From: SURF-24 sp964537965
GTDB lineage: Bacteria; Bacteroidota; Ignavibacteria; Ignavibacteriales; SURF-24
Length of the DNA stretch: 34,999 nt
Reading direction: 5' to 3'
Assembly: GCA_964537965.1 (NCBI GenBank)
Contig: CAZIDB010000014.1
Location: 1 to 34,999 of the forward strand
The notes below the pieces were generated by a model. It saw only the letters and a program-made list of their open reading frames with translations, had not been told where the DNA came from and ran no database searches. Both the position numbers and the translations under genes were made by a program. Shown in pieces: positions 7,769-16,851 of this stretch. The stretch's first letter is position 1. The number at the start of each line of letters is the position of its first letter.

Positions 7769-8853
7769 TGGCAGAAGTAGATGGACAGGAAAAAACCGAA
7801 CAACCGTCCGAGAAAAAAATAAAGGAAACACGGGAAAAAGGTTCTGTTGCCAAAAGTATGGAAATAAATTCCTTCGCTATTTTTCTTGCAGGAACAACGG
7901 CTGTTTATGTCACAAAAGGAATGATAGGAAACAGCATATCGGAATTTGCAATTACAATTTTCAGTTCATTAAACTCATTAACAATTACTTCGGATTCGCT
8001 TAGTGAGTATGCATTAAAGGGAATCCTGTTTTTCTTCTCGGTATTGGCACCCATTCTTATTGTGCTTGTAATTGTTTCTCTTGCAGCAAGCATTGGGCAG
8101 GTTGGTTTTAAGTTCTCACTAAAACCTATGGCTCCAAAATTCACAAGGATGAACCCGTTAACCGGCATTAAAAATAAATTTTTCAGCAGTCATTCTTTTA
8201 TAGAAGTCTTTAAAGCTTTGATTAAGCTTACAATTGTCGGATTGTTTGCGTACTGGATTCTGCAGGATATTATTGATGAAACAGTAAGCCTTGCTGGGTT
8301 AACTATTGCGGAATTATTTTCATATATGATTGAAACGGCATTCAGACTAATCTGGAAGATAACGCTTGTCTATATGATATTTGCCGGAATAGATTTCGGT
8401 TACCAGAAGTACAAGCACAAACAAGAAATTATGATGACGAAACAGGAACAGAAAGAGGAGATGAGAAATTCCGAGGGAGATCCGTTTGTTAAAAGTAAAA
8501 TTAAAAGCAAGCAAATGATGATGGCCCGCAGCAGGATGATGCAGGATGTTCCCAAAGCTGATGTTGTTATTACAAACCCTACTCACTTTGCTGTTGCGCT
8601 AAAATATAATGCCGGAAGCAAATATGCCCCTAAAGTTCTTGCTAAAGGAGCAGATGCCGTTGCCCAGAGGATCAAACAGATTGCAAAGGAACATGGCGTT
8701 CCGCTGCACGAAGATGTTGAACTTGCAAGAGCATTATTTAAAAGTTGTGAAGTGGGAGACGAAATTCCTGCTAACTTATTTAAAGCTGTTGCTCAGGTGC
8801 TGGCTTATATCTTTAACTTAAGAAACAGCAGGAAAAAGAAGAGCATAGTGTAG
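7768..8853 (+). CDS. flhB: Flagellar export switch protein FlhB
   Basis: The protein has a charged N-terminus (EKTEQPSEKKIKETREKGSV), four membrane segments and a cytoplasmic C-terminal domain. The autocleavage motif is intact: Asn270-Pro271-Thr272-His273 within VVITNPTHFAVALKY, almost the same position as in E. coli. In the family, cleavage between Asn and Pro allows the substrate-specificity switch triggered by FliK, whose gene end lies at the left edge of the window. Its 361 residues are typical. The last base of fliR overlaps the start. Confidence 0.97.
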   Translation: MAEVDGQEKTEQPSEKKIKETREKGSVAKSMEINSFAIFLAGTTAVYVTKGMIGNSISEFAITIFSSLNSLTITSDSLSEYALKGILFFFSVLAPILIVLVIVSLAASIGQVGFKFSLKPMAPKFTRMNPLTGIKNKFFSSHSFIEVFKALIKLTIVGLFAYWILQDIIDETVSLAGLTIAELFSYMIETAFRLIWKITLVYMIFAGIDFGYQKYKHKQEIMMTKQEQKEEMRNSEGDPFVKSKIKSKQMMMARSRMMQDVPKADVVITNPTHFAVALKYNAGSKYAPKVLAKGADAVAQRIKQIAKEHGVPLHEDVELARALFKSCEVGDEIPANLFKAVAQVLAYIFNLRNSRKKKSIV

Positions 8854-8854
8854 T

Positions 8855-10894
8855 ATGAAGAATTTATTAAGACATACGGATATCATTCTTGCTTTCGCAA
8901 TAATTTTTATTCTGGCGTTAATGGTTATTCCTTTGCCGCCGTTTCTATTAGACTTTTTCCTTGCCTTAAATATTTCGGCCGCGGTTCTTATACTGATCGT
9001 GTCTTTATATATTCAATCACCGCTGGAAATTTCTGTTTTCCCCGGATTGCTTCTAATGCTCACATTGTTAAGATTGTCATTGAATATCAGTTCGACAAGG
9101 TTAATTCTTATTGACGGATATGCAGGTAAAGTAATTGAAACCTTCGGGCAGTTTGTAGTTAGCGGCAGTTATATTGTTGGATTTATAATTTTCATCATCC
9201 TCGTAATTATTCAGTTTATTGTTATCGTTAAAGGTTCCGGCAGAATTTCTGAAGTTGCCGCACGTTTTACTCTTGATGGTATGCCGGGTAAGCAGATGGC
9301 AATTGATGCAGACCTTAATGCAGGCATTATAAATGAAAGTGAAGCAAGAACAAGAAGAGAAAAAATAAGCCGGGAAGCAGAATTTTTTGGGGCGATGGAC
9401 GGTGCGAGCAAGTTTGTAAAAGGAGATGCGATTGCGGGATTACTTATCAACGTAATAAATATTGTTGGTGGAATTATAATTGGTGTCGCCCAGAAAGGGA
9501 TGTCAATTACAGATGCTCTTCAAACTTATACAATACTAACAATCGGTGATGGTCTCGTAACACAGATACCCGCACTTCTTATAGCTACATCTGCCGGTAT
9601 GGTTGTAACAAGAAGCGGCGGCGGAGATATGCTTGATCTCCAGATGAAAAGCCAGTTGTTCTCCAATCCAAGAGTACTTGGTACTGTTTCAAGTGCGGTG
9701 GGTTTATTCTCAATTGTACCTGGCATGCCTACAATTCCGTTTTTGTTGCTTTCCATAATATTAGGTTCCGTTGCTTACTTCGTGAAGAAAAATAAAAAAG
9801 CTCAGGCGGCTGTTGAAAAAATTCCTGATGCCGTACAGGTTGAACCGGTTGAAGAAAAAGTAGAAGAATATCTGCAGGTAGATCCGATTGAAATTGAAAT
9901 TGGTTACGGGTTAATTGCACTTGTAGATGAATCCCAGGGTGGAAACCTTTTCCAGAAAATTTCTGCAACACGTAAATTTATTGCACTTGAATATGGTGTG
10001 CTTGTTCCTCCTGTAAGAGTAAGAGATAATCTACAACTTAGCCCGAACGAATATATCATAAAAATAAAAGGTAATATTGCAGCAGGATACCAGATCTATT
10101 CAGATAGATCACTTGCAATGAATCCCGGTAATGTTACAGAGCAGTTAAGCGGCATACCTACTGAAGACCCTGCATTCAATATGCCCGCATTCTGGATTAC
10201 GACACAGGAAAAGGACAGGGCCGAATTGCTTGGATTTACTGTTGTTGACAGCATCTCCGTCTTGTCAACTCATTTACAGGAAACAATCAAAAAGAATTTT
10301 GATAAAATACTCGGCAGACAATCGGTTAAGACTTTGCTTGAAAACCTGAAGAAAGAATATCCCGCAGTAATTGAAGATATCAATCCTGAAGTTCTTCCTC
10401 TTGGCGTTATTCAGAAAGTTTTGCAGAACCTGCTTAAAGAATTAATTCCGATTAAAGACCTTGTGCAGATACTTGAATCCCTGACCGATTATTCAAAGAT
10501 TACAAAGAATGTTGATGTATTAACCGAGTATGTCCGTCATTCACTTGGAGATACGATTGCAAATCTTTACCGCGACGGCAATGGTGTTATTCATGCGGTT
10601 ACTCTTGGTGATGATTTTGAAAGACAAATTACTAATGCATTGCAAAAACAAAAAGAATCAATCCAGACGCTTGGCTTAAGTCCGGATAGCCTGGTTGTTC
10701 TAAATAATAATATGAAATCGTTTATTACTAAATTCAGAAGTATGGGATATGTACCTATTATTGTTACTGCTGCCACAATAAGACCGTACTTATTCAGATT
10801 ACTCAATACAAGTTTCCCGGAATTAATCGTTCTGTCTTATACGGAATTACCGGCAAATGTTGAAATTGAATTTCTTGGCAGGATAGAGGTGTAA
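8855..10894 (+). CDS. flhA: Flagellar export protein FlhA
   Basis: The 679-residue product has an N-terminal membrane domain (about residues 1-315) with conserved sequences LSLNISSTRLIL, EVAARFTLDGMPGKQMAIDA and GDAIAGLLINVINIVGG. The remainder is the large cytoplasmic domain that binds export chaperones and substrates. FlhA forms a nonameric ring under the export gate. It starts one base after the flhB stop and is followed one base later by flhF. Length and conserved blocks are normal. Confidence 0.98.
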   Translation: MKNLLRHTDIILAFAIIFILALMVIPLPPFLLDFFLALNISAAVLILIVSLYIQSPLEISVFPGLLLMLTLLRLSLNISSTRLILIDGYAGKVIETFGQFVVSGSYIVGFIIFIILVIIQFIVIVKGSGRISEVAARFTLDGMPGKQMAIDADLNAGIINESEARTRREKISREAEFFGAMDGASKFVKGDAIAGLLINVINIVGGIIIGVAQKGMSITDALQTYTILTIGDGLVTQIPALLIATSAGMVVTRSGGGDMLDLQMKSQLFSNPRVLGTVSSAVGLFSIVPGMPTIPFLLLSIILGSVAYFVKKNKKAQAAVEKIPDAVQVEPVEEKVEEYLQVDPIEIEIGYGLIALVDESQGGNLFQKISATRKFIALEYGVLVPPVRVRDNLQLSPNEYIIKIKGNIAAGYQIYSDRSLAMNPGNVTEQLSGIPTEDPAFNMPAFWITTQEKDRAELLGFTVVDSISVLSTHLQETIKKNFDKILGRQSVKTLLENLKKEYPAVIEDINPEVLPLGVIQKVLQNLLKELIPIKDLVQILESLTDYSKITKNVDVLTEYVRHSLGDTIANLYRDGNGVIHAVTLGDDFERQITNALQKQKESIQTLGLSPDSLVVLNNNMKSFITKFRSMGYVPIIVTAATIRPYLFRLLNTSFPELIVLSYTELPANVEIEFLGRIEV

Positions 10895-10895
10895 A

Positions 10896-12014
10896 ATGCA
10901 GATTAAAAAGTATCTTGCTTCAACCTTAAAAGAAGCATTGGATCAATTAAAGAAAGAACTTGGTGAAGAAGCAGTTGTGTTAAGTACCAGAGTCGTAAAT
11001 TTGGACGATGACCATGGCGGTAAAAAACAATATGAAGTAATTGCCGGAGTGGAAACTAAGGGTAACAATAAAAGTGAGAAACCAAGACTTGTAGATAGAA
11101 TTATCGGAGACGATGAAAGTCATTCCGAAAAAGAAATACAAAAGCTTCAGGAAAAAGTTTTTCCCGCACTTCACTCTGAAAAGAAACAAGCTGTTAAAGA
11201 GCCGGAAAAGAAAAAAGCAAATCACATTACACCGGCAAGATTAAAAAAGTTAAAAGAAGATCTTTTGATAAAAGAAGTTTTTCCTTCGCTTGCAAATAAA
11301 ATTGTTGATCATCTTTCTTCCCAGGCTGATTTTATTGGAAACGGTAATTTTGAAGATCATGTTGTTTCTTCAATTGCATCTTTAATTCGTACTTCCGATT
11401 TCGAAATTAAAAGAAAAAAATCTCCGAAGATTGTTGCTCTTGTAGGACCAACCGGAGTTGGTAAAACAACGTGCATCGCTAAGCTGGCTGTTATCTCCAA
11501 GATTTTTCATAAGCTGGATATAGGGATAATCTCTCTTGATACTTTTCGTCTTGGCGCTATCGACCAGTTAAAAATATTTTCTGAAATAAGCAATGTTGAT
11601 TTTCTTGTGGGTTATGAAGCGGCTGATGTTCCCAAACTTATTAATAAGTTTAAGAAGAAAGATTTGATTTTCATTGATACCGCAGGCAGAAGCCAGAATA
11701 ACGCAACTTCATTAAAGGAAATAAAAAAATCACTTTCGCTTGTTCATCTTGATGAGCTTTTCCTTGTTTTAAGTTCTACTAATTCAACAAGAAACCTGCT
11801 GGATGTAATTAAGAAATTCAACGATTTTAATTTTACCGGGTTAATCTTTACCAAGCTTGATGAAGCGGCGGTTTACGGTAACCTACTTAATGTAACCGGT
11901 AAGGTGGATATTCCAATTAAATTTTTAACAAACGGCCAGGTTATACCGGATGATATTATTGCTGCCGACCCGCAGTACATTGCTAAAATTATTCATAACG
12001 GAAATACCGGTTGA
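10896..12014 (+). CDS. flhF: SRP-type GTPase FlhF
   Basis: The N-terminal ~110 residues form the basic B domain (MQIKKYLASTLKEALDQLKK and a Lys-rich linker). An N domain and a G domain follow. The G domain has Walker A GPTGVGKTT (residues 184-192), DTAGR (261-265) and TKLD (319-322), the signature motifs of the Ffh/FtsY/FlhF GTPases. FlhF marks the cell pole or site where the flagellum assembles, in balance with FlhG. At 372 residues it is slightly short for the family but complete. The stop codon overlaps the flhG start by one base. Confidence 0.97.
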   Translation: MQIKKYLASTLKEALDQLKKELGEEAVVLSTRVVNLDDDHGGKKQYEVIAGVETKGNNKSEKPRLVDRIIGDDESHSEKEIQKLQEKVFPALHSEKKQAVKEPEKKKANHITPARLKKLKEDLLIKEVFPSLANKIVDHLSSQADFIGNGNFEDHVVSSIASLIRTSDFEIKRKKSPKIVALVGPTGVGKTTCIAKLAVISKIFHKLDIGIISLDTFRLGAIDQLKIFSEISNVDFLVGYEAADVPKLINKFKKKDLIFIDTAGRSQNNATSLKEIKKSLSLVHLDELFLVLSSTNSTRNLLDVIKKFNDFNFTGLIFTKLDEAAVYGNLLNVTGKVDIPIKFLTNGQVIPDDIIAADPQYIAKIIHNGNTG

Positions 12015-12844
12015 TGTTAGGCCAGGCTAAAAGATTATATGAATTGCAGAATTTAATGTTGAACAATAGTTCTGCAAGGAATGATGTTCCGGTAATAACA
12101 TTTACTTCTGGTAAAGGCGGAACCGGGAAATCCTTTGTCTGTCTTAACCTTGCGTATCTTTTGTCATTAAATTATTACAAAGTGCTTGTTGTTGATTTTG
12201 ATCTTAACTTTGCAAACCTGCACACACTTGTAAATGTAATTCCTCAAAAAACGTATTATGATTATCTTAATTCGGGTGCTGATGTAAAAGAACTTATAAC
12301 AAATTACAATTCCAACCTTGATTTTTTATTTGGCTTTTCCGGCAAAGATGAAGATGCTGTTGATCCTGTTTTAATAAGGAATCTTATAAAGGAAATAAAA
12401 TCACTTGCCGGTAATTATGATTTTATCCTTTTTGATACTTCATCCGGCGGAAGTGATCTGTCACTTGAGATTCTTGCTGCTTCTACACAGGTTATTGTAA
12501 TTACTAATCCGGAACCTACTTCTGTACTTGATTCCTATGCAATTATAAAACTGCTCTCAGAGAAAAACGACAATATTAATCTGCAGGTAATTGTTAATAA
12601 AGTTCTTAGAAAAGAAGATGCAGATTATGCCTTTAATAATCTTAATATTGCCCTGCAGCATTTCCTTAAAAAACAGGTGAACTACTTTGGTTTTATTCCG
12701 TTTGACATGGAAGTAATGAGTGCTACATTTAATCAAACAATTTTTGTTGAACAAAAGCCCGCCCTGGAAACTTCACGATGTTTCGTCCAGCTTTCACAAA
12801 AGCTAACTAAAATTAAGCAGGTGGCTAATATAAACCATCCCTAA
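12014..12844 (+). CDS. flhG: MinD-like ATPase FlhG (FleN), flagellar number regulator
   Basis: The product has the deviant Walker A motif GKGGTGKS (residues 33-40) of the MinD/ParA class, with VLVVDFDLNFANLH and FDTSSGGSDLSLEILAAS as further nucleotide-binding segments. The N-terminal GQAKRLYEL resembles the DQAxxLR helix by which FlhG stimulates FlhF. I choose the ATG at 12014, sharing one base with the flhF stop, over the TTG at 12011. The protein is then 276 residues. FlhG limits flagellum number and, in some bacteria, also acts on transcription activators or C-ring assembly. Confidence 0.95.
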   Translation: MLGQAKRLYELQNLMLNNSSARNDVPVITFTSGKGGTGKSFVCLNLAYLLSLNYYKVLVVDFDLNFANLHTLVNVIPQKTYYDYLNSGADVKELITNYNSNLDFLFGFSGKDEDAVDPVLIRNLIKEIKSLAGNYDFILFDTSSGGSDLSLEILAASTQVIVITNPEPTSVLDSYAIIKLLSEKNDNINLQVIVNKVLRKEDADYAFNNLNIALQHFLKKQVNYFGFIPFDMEVMSATFNQTIFVEQKPALETSRCFVQLSQKLTKIKQVANINHP

Positions 12845-12942
12845 AAATCTGCCGGACAAACAAGTCACTTTTCAAAATAAAATCGAAGCTTTTCTAACTT
12901 AAATCACCGGATATCAGTGGTATAGTGTTTGAGTTCTACACG

Positions 12943-12949
12943 GTAGGAG
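12943..12949 (+). promoter_or_regulatory. Strong ribosome binding site deciding the start of the 70-residue membrane protein
   Basis: TAGGAGG lies five bases before the ATG at 12955. This favours that ATG over the in-frame GTG at 12925, which has no Shine-Dalgarno. The 110 bases between flhG and this gene are the longest gap inside an otherwise packed stretch and could hold a promoter; I find no convincing one. Confidence 0.7.
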
Positions 12950-12954
12950 GCTAC

Positions 12955-13167
12955 ATGTACAAAATAGTTTTAGAAATCGGGCTCTTAATATTTTTTCTCT
13001 CTATAGTGATTTTTTTACAGCAGGGAATACTGCTTGAGACGGCATTATTCAGATCTGTTGTTGTGTTCATGGCCTTCACAATAATGTTCACTGTAATAAT
13101 GATAATTTTTATTCGTGCTATAAATAAAAGCTCCTTTAAAAAAGAAAAATTAACAAATCAAAATTAG
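12955..13167 (+). CDS. Small two-TM membrane protein before fliA, unknown function
   Basis: Starting at the ATG behind TAGGAGG, the product has 70 residues. Two hydrophobic segments are visible (about residues 5-24, VLEIGLLIFFLSIVIFLQQG, and 33-54, VVVFMAFTIMFTVIMIIFIR). A short basic tail follows, ending SSFKKEKLTNQN. I do not recognise a family. It sits between flhG and the fliA sigma factor gene and is probably cotranscribed with the latter (nine-base gap). The position suggests a flagellar role. The strong ribosome site and clear membrane pattern argue that it is a real gene. Confidence 0.7.
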   Translation: MYKIVLEIGLLIFFLSIVIFLQQGILLETALFRSVVVFMAFTIMFTVIMIIFIRAINKSSFKKEKLTNQN

Positions 13168-13176
13168 GCGATAGAT

Positions 13177-13797
13177 ATGGATAATAATGAATTATGGGCA
13201 ACCTACAAAAGTAATCCTTCTACGGATTTAAAAAAGCAAATTGTATTAAGGTATTCCAACTTAGTACACTATGTTATTCAGCATTCACGCTTCCCCCGGC
13301 CTAATGTAATAGAAGATAAAGACTTCTATCAGTTTGGCGTAGAGGGGTTGTATGAAGCCATAGACAAATTTGACCCGAACTACGGGACGAAATTTGAAAC
13401 CTACGCAATCCCGCGTATCAAAGGGAAAATAATTGATGAAATCAGGAAGCTACAGATAAAACCGCGTTCAGAATCTTCCGATGAAGTGAGATATGTAAAT
13501 GTTTCTTTGAATGATGAGCTCGTTTCTGAAGAAGGTTTTACATTGTATGAAACTTTGCCATCTGACGCTAAAACTCCTGCAGAAATTATGGATAAAAGTG
13601 AGGAGAAAAAAATGCTTCTGGAAGCATTGAAAAAATTAAATGAACGCGACCGTTTGCTGCTTACTCTTTACTATTACGAAAACCTTAATTACCAGGAAAT
13701 TGCACAGGTGCTGAATATCTCTATTTCCCGTGTATCCCAGGTTCACACAAAAATATTAGGCAAATTAAAAAGTGAATTGAAAGTACAGTATGCTTGA
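13177..13797 (+). CDS. fliA: FliA-type (sigma28) flagellar sigma factor lacking the sigma3 domain
   Basis: Region 2 is clear (about residues 15-95): FYQFGVEGLYEAIDKFDP, GTKFETYAIPRIKGKIIDEI and the RKLQIKPRS boundary. Region 4 is also clear (about 145-203): LNERDRLLLTLYYYENLNYQ and ISRVSQVHTKILGKLKSEL. The product has only 206 residues, compared with about 240-255 for FliA/SigD. In E. coli roughly 50 residues of sigma3 separate the PRS boundary from the next conserved segment; here about 10 do. The gene therefore seems to encode sigma2 plus sigma4 only. Family role: transcription of late flagellar and chemotaxis genes. It overlaps the next gene by eight bases. Confidence 0.88.
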   Translation: MDNNELWATYKSNPSTDLKKQIVLRYSNLVHYVIQHSRFPRPNVIEDKDFYQFGVEGLYEAIDKFDPNYGTKFETYAIPRIKGKIIDEIRKLQIKPRSESSDEVRYVNVSLNDELVSEEGFTLYETLPSDAKTPAEIMDKSEEKKMLLEALKKLNERDRLLLTLYYYENLNYQEIAQVLNISISRVSQVHTKILGKLKSELKVQYA

Positions 13798-14656
13798 TCA
13801 ACAAATTAAAAAAGAAAAGACAAAGAATATATTATCAAAGATTTATAATCTGCCTGCTTTGCCTTTTATTATAGAAGAAGTAAACTCGATTATTGAAAAT
13901 CCTAAATCAAGCGCAGCCCAGCTAAGCCAGGTAATTTCAAAGGATCCGGCATTGTCTATTAAATTATTATCCGTAGCTAATTCGCCGCTCTACGGTTTCC
14001 CCCGCAGAGTATCTACAATCGACTTTGCCATTATTATTCTTGGCTTCAACCACATAAGAAATATTACCGTTGCTTTTTCAATAATGGAGTCCTTCAACAA
14101 TTTCAAAAATCTTAATTTCGATCATAAAAAATTCTGGATACATTCCTTAATGACCGCTACTGCGGCAAAAAGAATCTCTTCCGATTTGGGTTTCAGGTTT
14201 GGCGGAGAAGCTTTTACTGCTGGTTTGCTTCATGATCTGGGAATTCCGGTTATATGCAAATATTTCCCGCGTGAATTTAAACAGATCAATGAAATGGTTG
14301 AGAACCTTACAATTACTTATGAGGAAGCCGAATTAAAAGTGCTTGGTGTTACTCATAAAGAAATAGGCAACTATTTAATTGAAAAGTGGAATCTTCCGCA
14401 ATTTCTTGCTGACGTTATCCTTAATCACCACCAGCCTTCGGATGCAGAAGAGAATGCAACTATAACCGCACTTGTTCATCTTGCAGATTATATGACGCAA
14501 TTTTTACAGTTCGGTGAGTTTGAGTGGGATAATCATTTCAAGTTAGACAACAACATTCTTGGTATTCTTAATCTTGGTGATGAAAAATATCTCGAGAATT
14601 TTATTCTAAGTTATAAAGAACTATTTCAGAATCAATTAGAGTCAATAATCTTTTAA
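13790..14656 (+). CDS. HDOD domain protein, first of a tandem pair
   Basis: Almost the whole 288-residue protein is an HDOD domain. Visible family features are IYNLPALPFIIEEVNSII, LLSVANSPLYGFPRRVSTID and an HD pair in LLHDLG (His148-Asp149), followed by a THKEIGNYLIEKWNLP segment and VHLADYM. Several histidines usual in HD hydrolases are kept, but HDOD proteins generally have no shown enzyme activity and work as signalling or scaffold proteins. The start lies inside the end of fliA (eight-base overlap), so translation is probably coupled. The next gene is a paralogue, apparently a tandem duplication. Confidence 0.9.
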   Translation: MLDQQIKKEKTKNILSKIYNLPALPFIIEEVNSIIENPKSSAAQLSQVISKDPALSIKLLSVANSPLYGFPRRVSTIDFAIIILGFNHIRNITVAFSIMESFNNFKNLNFDHKKFWIHSLMTATAAKRISSDLGFRFGGEAFTAGLLHDLGIPVICKYFPREFKQINEMVENLTITYEEAELKVLGVTHKEIGNYLIEKWNLPQFLADVILNHHQPSDAEENATITALVHLADYMTQFLQFGEFEWDNHFKLDNNILGILNLGDEKYLENFILSYKELFQNQLESIIF

Positions 14657-14665
14657 AGGTAAATT

Positions 14666-15538
14666 ATGGAAACAGTAGAGTTTTTAGAGAAAAGAAGAAA
14701 AACCGAAAAGATACTTGAGAATATTTATTCCTTACCGGTCATTTCGGAAGTTATGTATCATACCGCTAAATTGCTGGATGACCCCGCAACATCAACCACT
14801 AAGTTATCTAAGATGATAGGGCAGGACCAGGGTCTTGCTACCAAGATTCTTTCAATTGCAAACTCTCCGCTTTACGGTTTACCAAGAAAAGTTGCCACAA
14901 TTGATTTTGCAATTCTTGTTATAGGTTACCAGGATATTAAAAACATTCTAATCAGTCTTTCAATGATGGAAGCGTTCAAAATTAAGAACGATGAAAATCT
15001 TAATTATCACGATCTGTGGGTTCATTCATTTCTTACAGGAACACTTGCAAGAAGAATTTCTCTTGATATGGGTTATAACTTTGGTGGCGAAACTTTTGTT
15101 GCCGGCTTAATACACGATATGGGAATTTCCGTTATACATAAATATTTCCATTCATCTTATCTCAAAATTATAAGCCACATAAAGACCGGCGAGAAAAGTT
15201 TTCTTGAAGCTGAATTTGAAGAACTTGGACTTACGCATCAGGAGATTGCAAAATTCCTTGCAGAGAAATGGAATCTTCCACCAGCATTAACAGACGCCGT
15301 TTTATTCCACCATAACCCGGGCAAAGCTTTTATAAACAATGAAATTGTTTCCGTTATACATATGGCAGATTATGCAATAAACTACTTTGATATAAAACAG
15401 TTTTATTGGGAAAAACCAATCAGGTACGATGAATCAATTATTGATATACTGAGATTTAAAGATGCGGATCATATGCACAGTTATTTAGACGGGTACAAGG
15501 AAGCTACTAAAGAAGAAATTAAATTAGTCAGATTTTAA
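14666..15538 (+). CDS. HDOD domain protein, second of a tandem pair
   Basis: This 290-residue protein aligns with its upstream neighbour from end to end. Shared sequences include IANSPLYGLPRKVATIDFAI, LIHDMG (His150-Asp151), THQEIAKFLAEKWNLP and VIHMADYA. By eye about half the residues are identical in the N-terminal third. The gene starts nine bases after its paralogue and its last base is the first base of the next gene. HDOD proteins have been tied to motility and signal output in several bacteria. Two copies in the flagellar operon could form a heterodimer, which is inference. Confidence 0.9.
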   Translation: METVEFLEKRRKTEKILENIYSLPVISEVMYHTAKLLDDPATSTTKLSKMIGQDQGLATKILSIANSPLYGLPRKVATIDFAILVIGYQDIKNILISLSMMEAFKIKNDENLNYHDLWVHSFLTGTLARRISLDMGYNFGGETFVAGLIHDMGISVIHKYFHSSYLKIISHIKTGEKSFLEAEFEELGLTHQEIAKFLAEKWNLPPALTDAVLFHHNPGKAFINNEIVSVIHMADYAINYFDIKQFYWEKPIRYDESIIDILRFKDADHMHSYLDGYKEATKEEIKLVRF

Positions 15539-16851
15539 TGAAAGTTATTAAAGAAAATAGTTCGGATTATCTTCCGTTCAATAAAATGTTAGAGGAACTC
15601 TCCGGTAATTATGCTGTTCCAAAGATACATCATAGAGCTTTGCAGCATTCAAAGCATGGTAAAGCAGATGTAAGTTATTTTGAAAAGTATAATTATATCT
15701 TCAGTGTTATCTCAATGTTTGAAAGAGATACCGCAAACCTTTCGGATCATAAAAAAATATTTTTGGCTTTGCAGCAATCGCTTAAAAAGATTTTACCCTC
15801 CAAGGAAGCAAGCCTTTTATTCTTCGATCAGAATTACTCTGCTCTTTTACCAATAGATAAAAGCCTTTCTGTTCAGCTTGATAACACGATTAACAGTTAT
15901 TACAAAGAAGGAATTCTGAATATTGTTTTCGATTCAAGAATGACTACAATCCTTCCACTGTTAAGCAGTTATGAATCCGACGGACCAAAGTATAATGTTT
16001 TAATAATTCCTTTGTATGAAGAAGTAAAAAGACGCGGCTTGCTTGCTTTACTTACAACATCAAAGGAAGAAAATATTTCCGAGTTCGATAAAAAACTTGC
16101 CGAATCTCTGGTTTACCTTGCAATTGCGAAAATTGATAAATGCATGCTTACAAAAAAAGTTAACAGCCTTTACGAAGATCTTAGAACTTACCAGGCAAAA
16201 CTGAATAATGAATACAGAATGACTGCAGTCGGTGGAATGACAGAGGGAATTGTTTCAGATATACTCTCACCGCTTCAGGTTATAATGAGCCAGATAGATC
16301 TTATGGTTCCTGAGATAAAGGATAATTTTGAAGTTGATTTACTCAAAGCCCAGATTGAAAAAATCAACCAGACTGTTAACCGTCTTGTAAAATTTGCAAA
16401 CAACAATCCGGCGGAAATTAAAGTTGAGCCGTGTGATCTTAACAAAGTAATTACCGATTTCTTCCAGATAATTAAATCAACCTTGGAAAATAACAGGATT
16501 GAATTTGTGCTTGATTTGCAGAATGATCTGCCCGCTATTTTAAGCAATCCTAATCATATAAATCAGATTCTATCAAATCTTTTTGGAATAATAAAAATAA
16601 AAAGCGCCGGCGAGGCAGCAATTATTATTCAGACGAAAGCAGAATCGGATTCAATTTTAATGAAAGTTATAAGTTCTGCAATTTTACAAAATAAAGACAA
16701 CAAAGAAAGTGATCCTGCAATTAAACTGAATCTGAAAGTAATTAATGACATAATGGAAAAACATGAGGGTAAAGTAACGGTCGTTACTTCTGCAATAGGT
16801 AGTACGGTTGTTACCTTTAATTTTCCATTAAGGAGAAAAATAAGAAAATGA
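15538..16851 (+). CDS. GAF domain protein with a degenerate histidine-kinase core (probable pseudokinase)
   Basis: The 437-residue soluble protein seems to have a GAF-like domain (about residues 45-205) and a coiled stretch. A region patterned like a kinase dimerisation helix follows (about 228-290, GGMTEGIVSDILSPLQ). At the usual phosphoacceptor position (consensus IAHEINNPL) it has Ser240 instead of His. The C-terminal part resembles HATPase_c (NHINQILSNLFGIIKI), but the Asn-Ala of the N box and the DxGxG box are not recognisable. It ends VVTFNFPLRR, as kinase ATPase domains do. I infer a catalytically dead kinase serving as scaffold or sensor. It overlaps both neighbours by one to four bases and belongs to the HDOD cassette. 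Confidence 0.75.
   Translation: MKVIKENSSDYLPFNKMLEELSGNYAVPKIHHRALQHSKHGKADVSYFEKYNYIFSVISMFERDTANLSDHKKIFLALQQSLKKILPSKEASLLFFDQNYSALLPIDKSLSVQLDNTINSYYKEGILNIVFDSRMTTILPLLSSYESDGPKYNVLIIPLYEEVKRRGLLALLTTSKEENISEFDKKLAESLVYLAIAKIDKCMLTKKVNSLYEDLRTYQAKLNNEYRMTAVGGMTEGIVSDILSPLQVIMSQIDLMVPEIKDNFEVDLLKAQIEKINQTVNRLVKFANNNPAEIKVEPCDLNKVITDFFQIIKSTLENNRIEFVLDLQNDLPAILSNPNHINQILSNLFGIIKIKSAGEAAIIIQTKAESDSILMKVISSAILQNKDNKESDPAIKLNLKVINDIMEKHEGKVTVVTSAIGSTVVTFNFPLRRKIRK

Noticed and set aside
12011..12013. TTG at 12011 as the start of flhG
   Set aside because: The next codon is an ATG that overlaps the flhF stop by one base, the usual coupling in this operon.
12918..12933. Sigma54-like TGGTATAGTGTTTGAG before the small membrane protein
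   Set aside because: The -12 GC is GA, the -24 part is poor, and transcription would start on top of the ribosome site.
12925..12954. GTG at 12925 as the start of the small membrane protein
   Set aside because: No ribosome site precedes it, while TAGGAGG stands five bases before the in-frame ATG at 12955.
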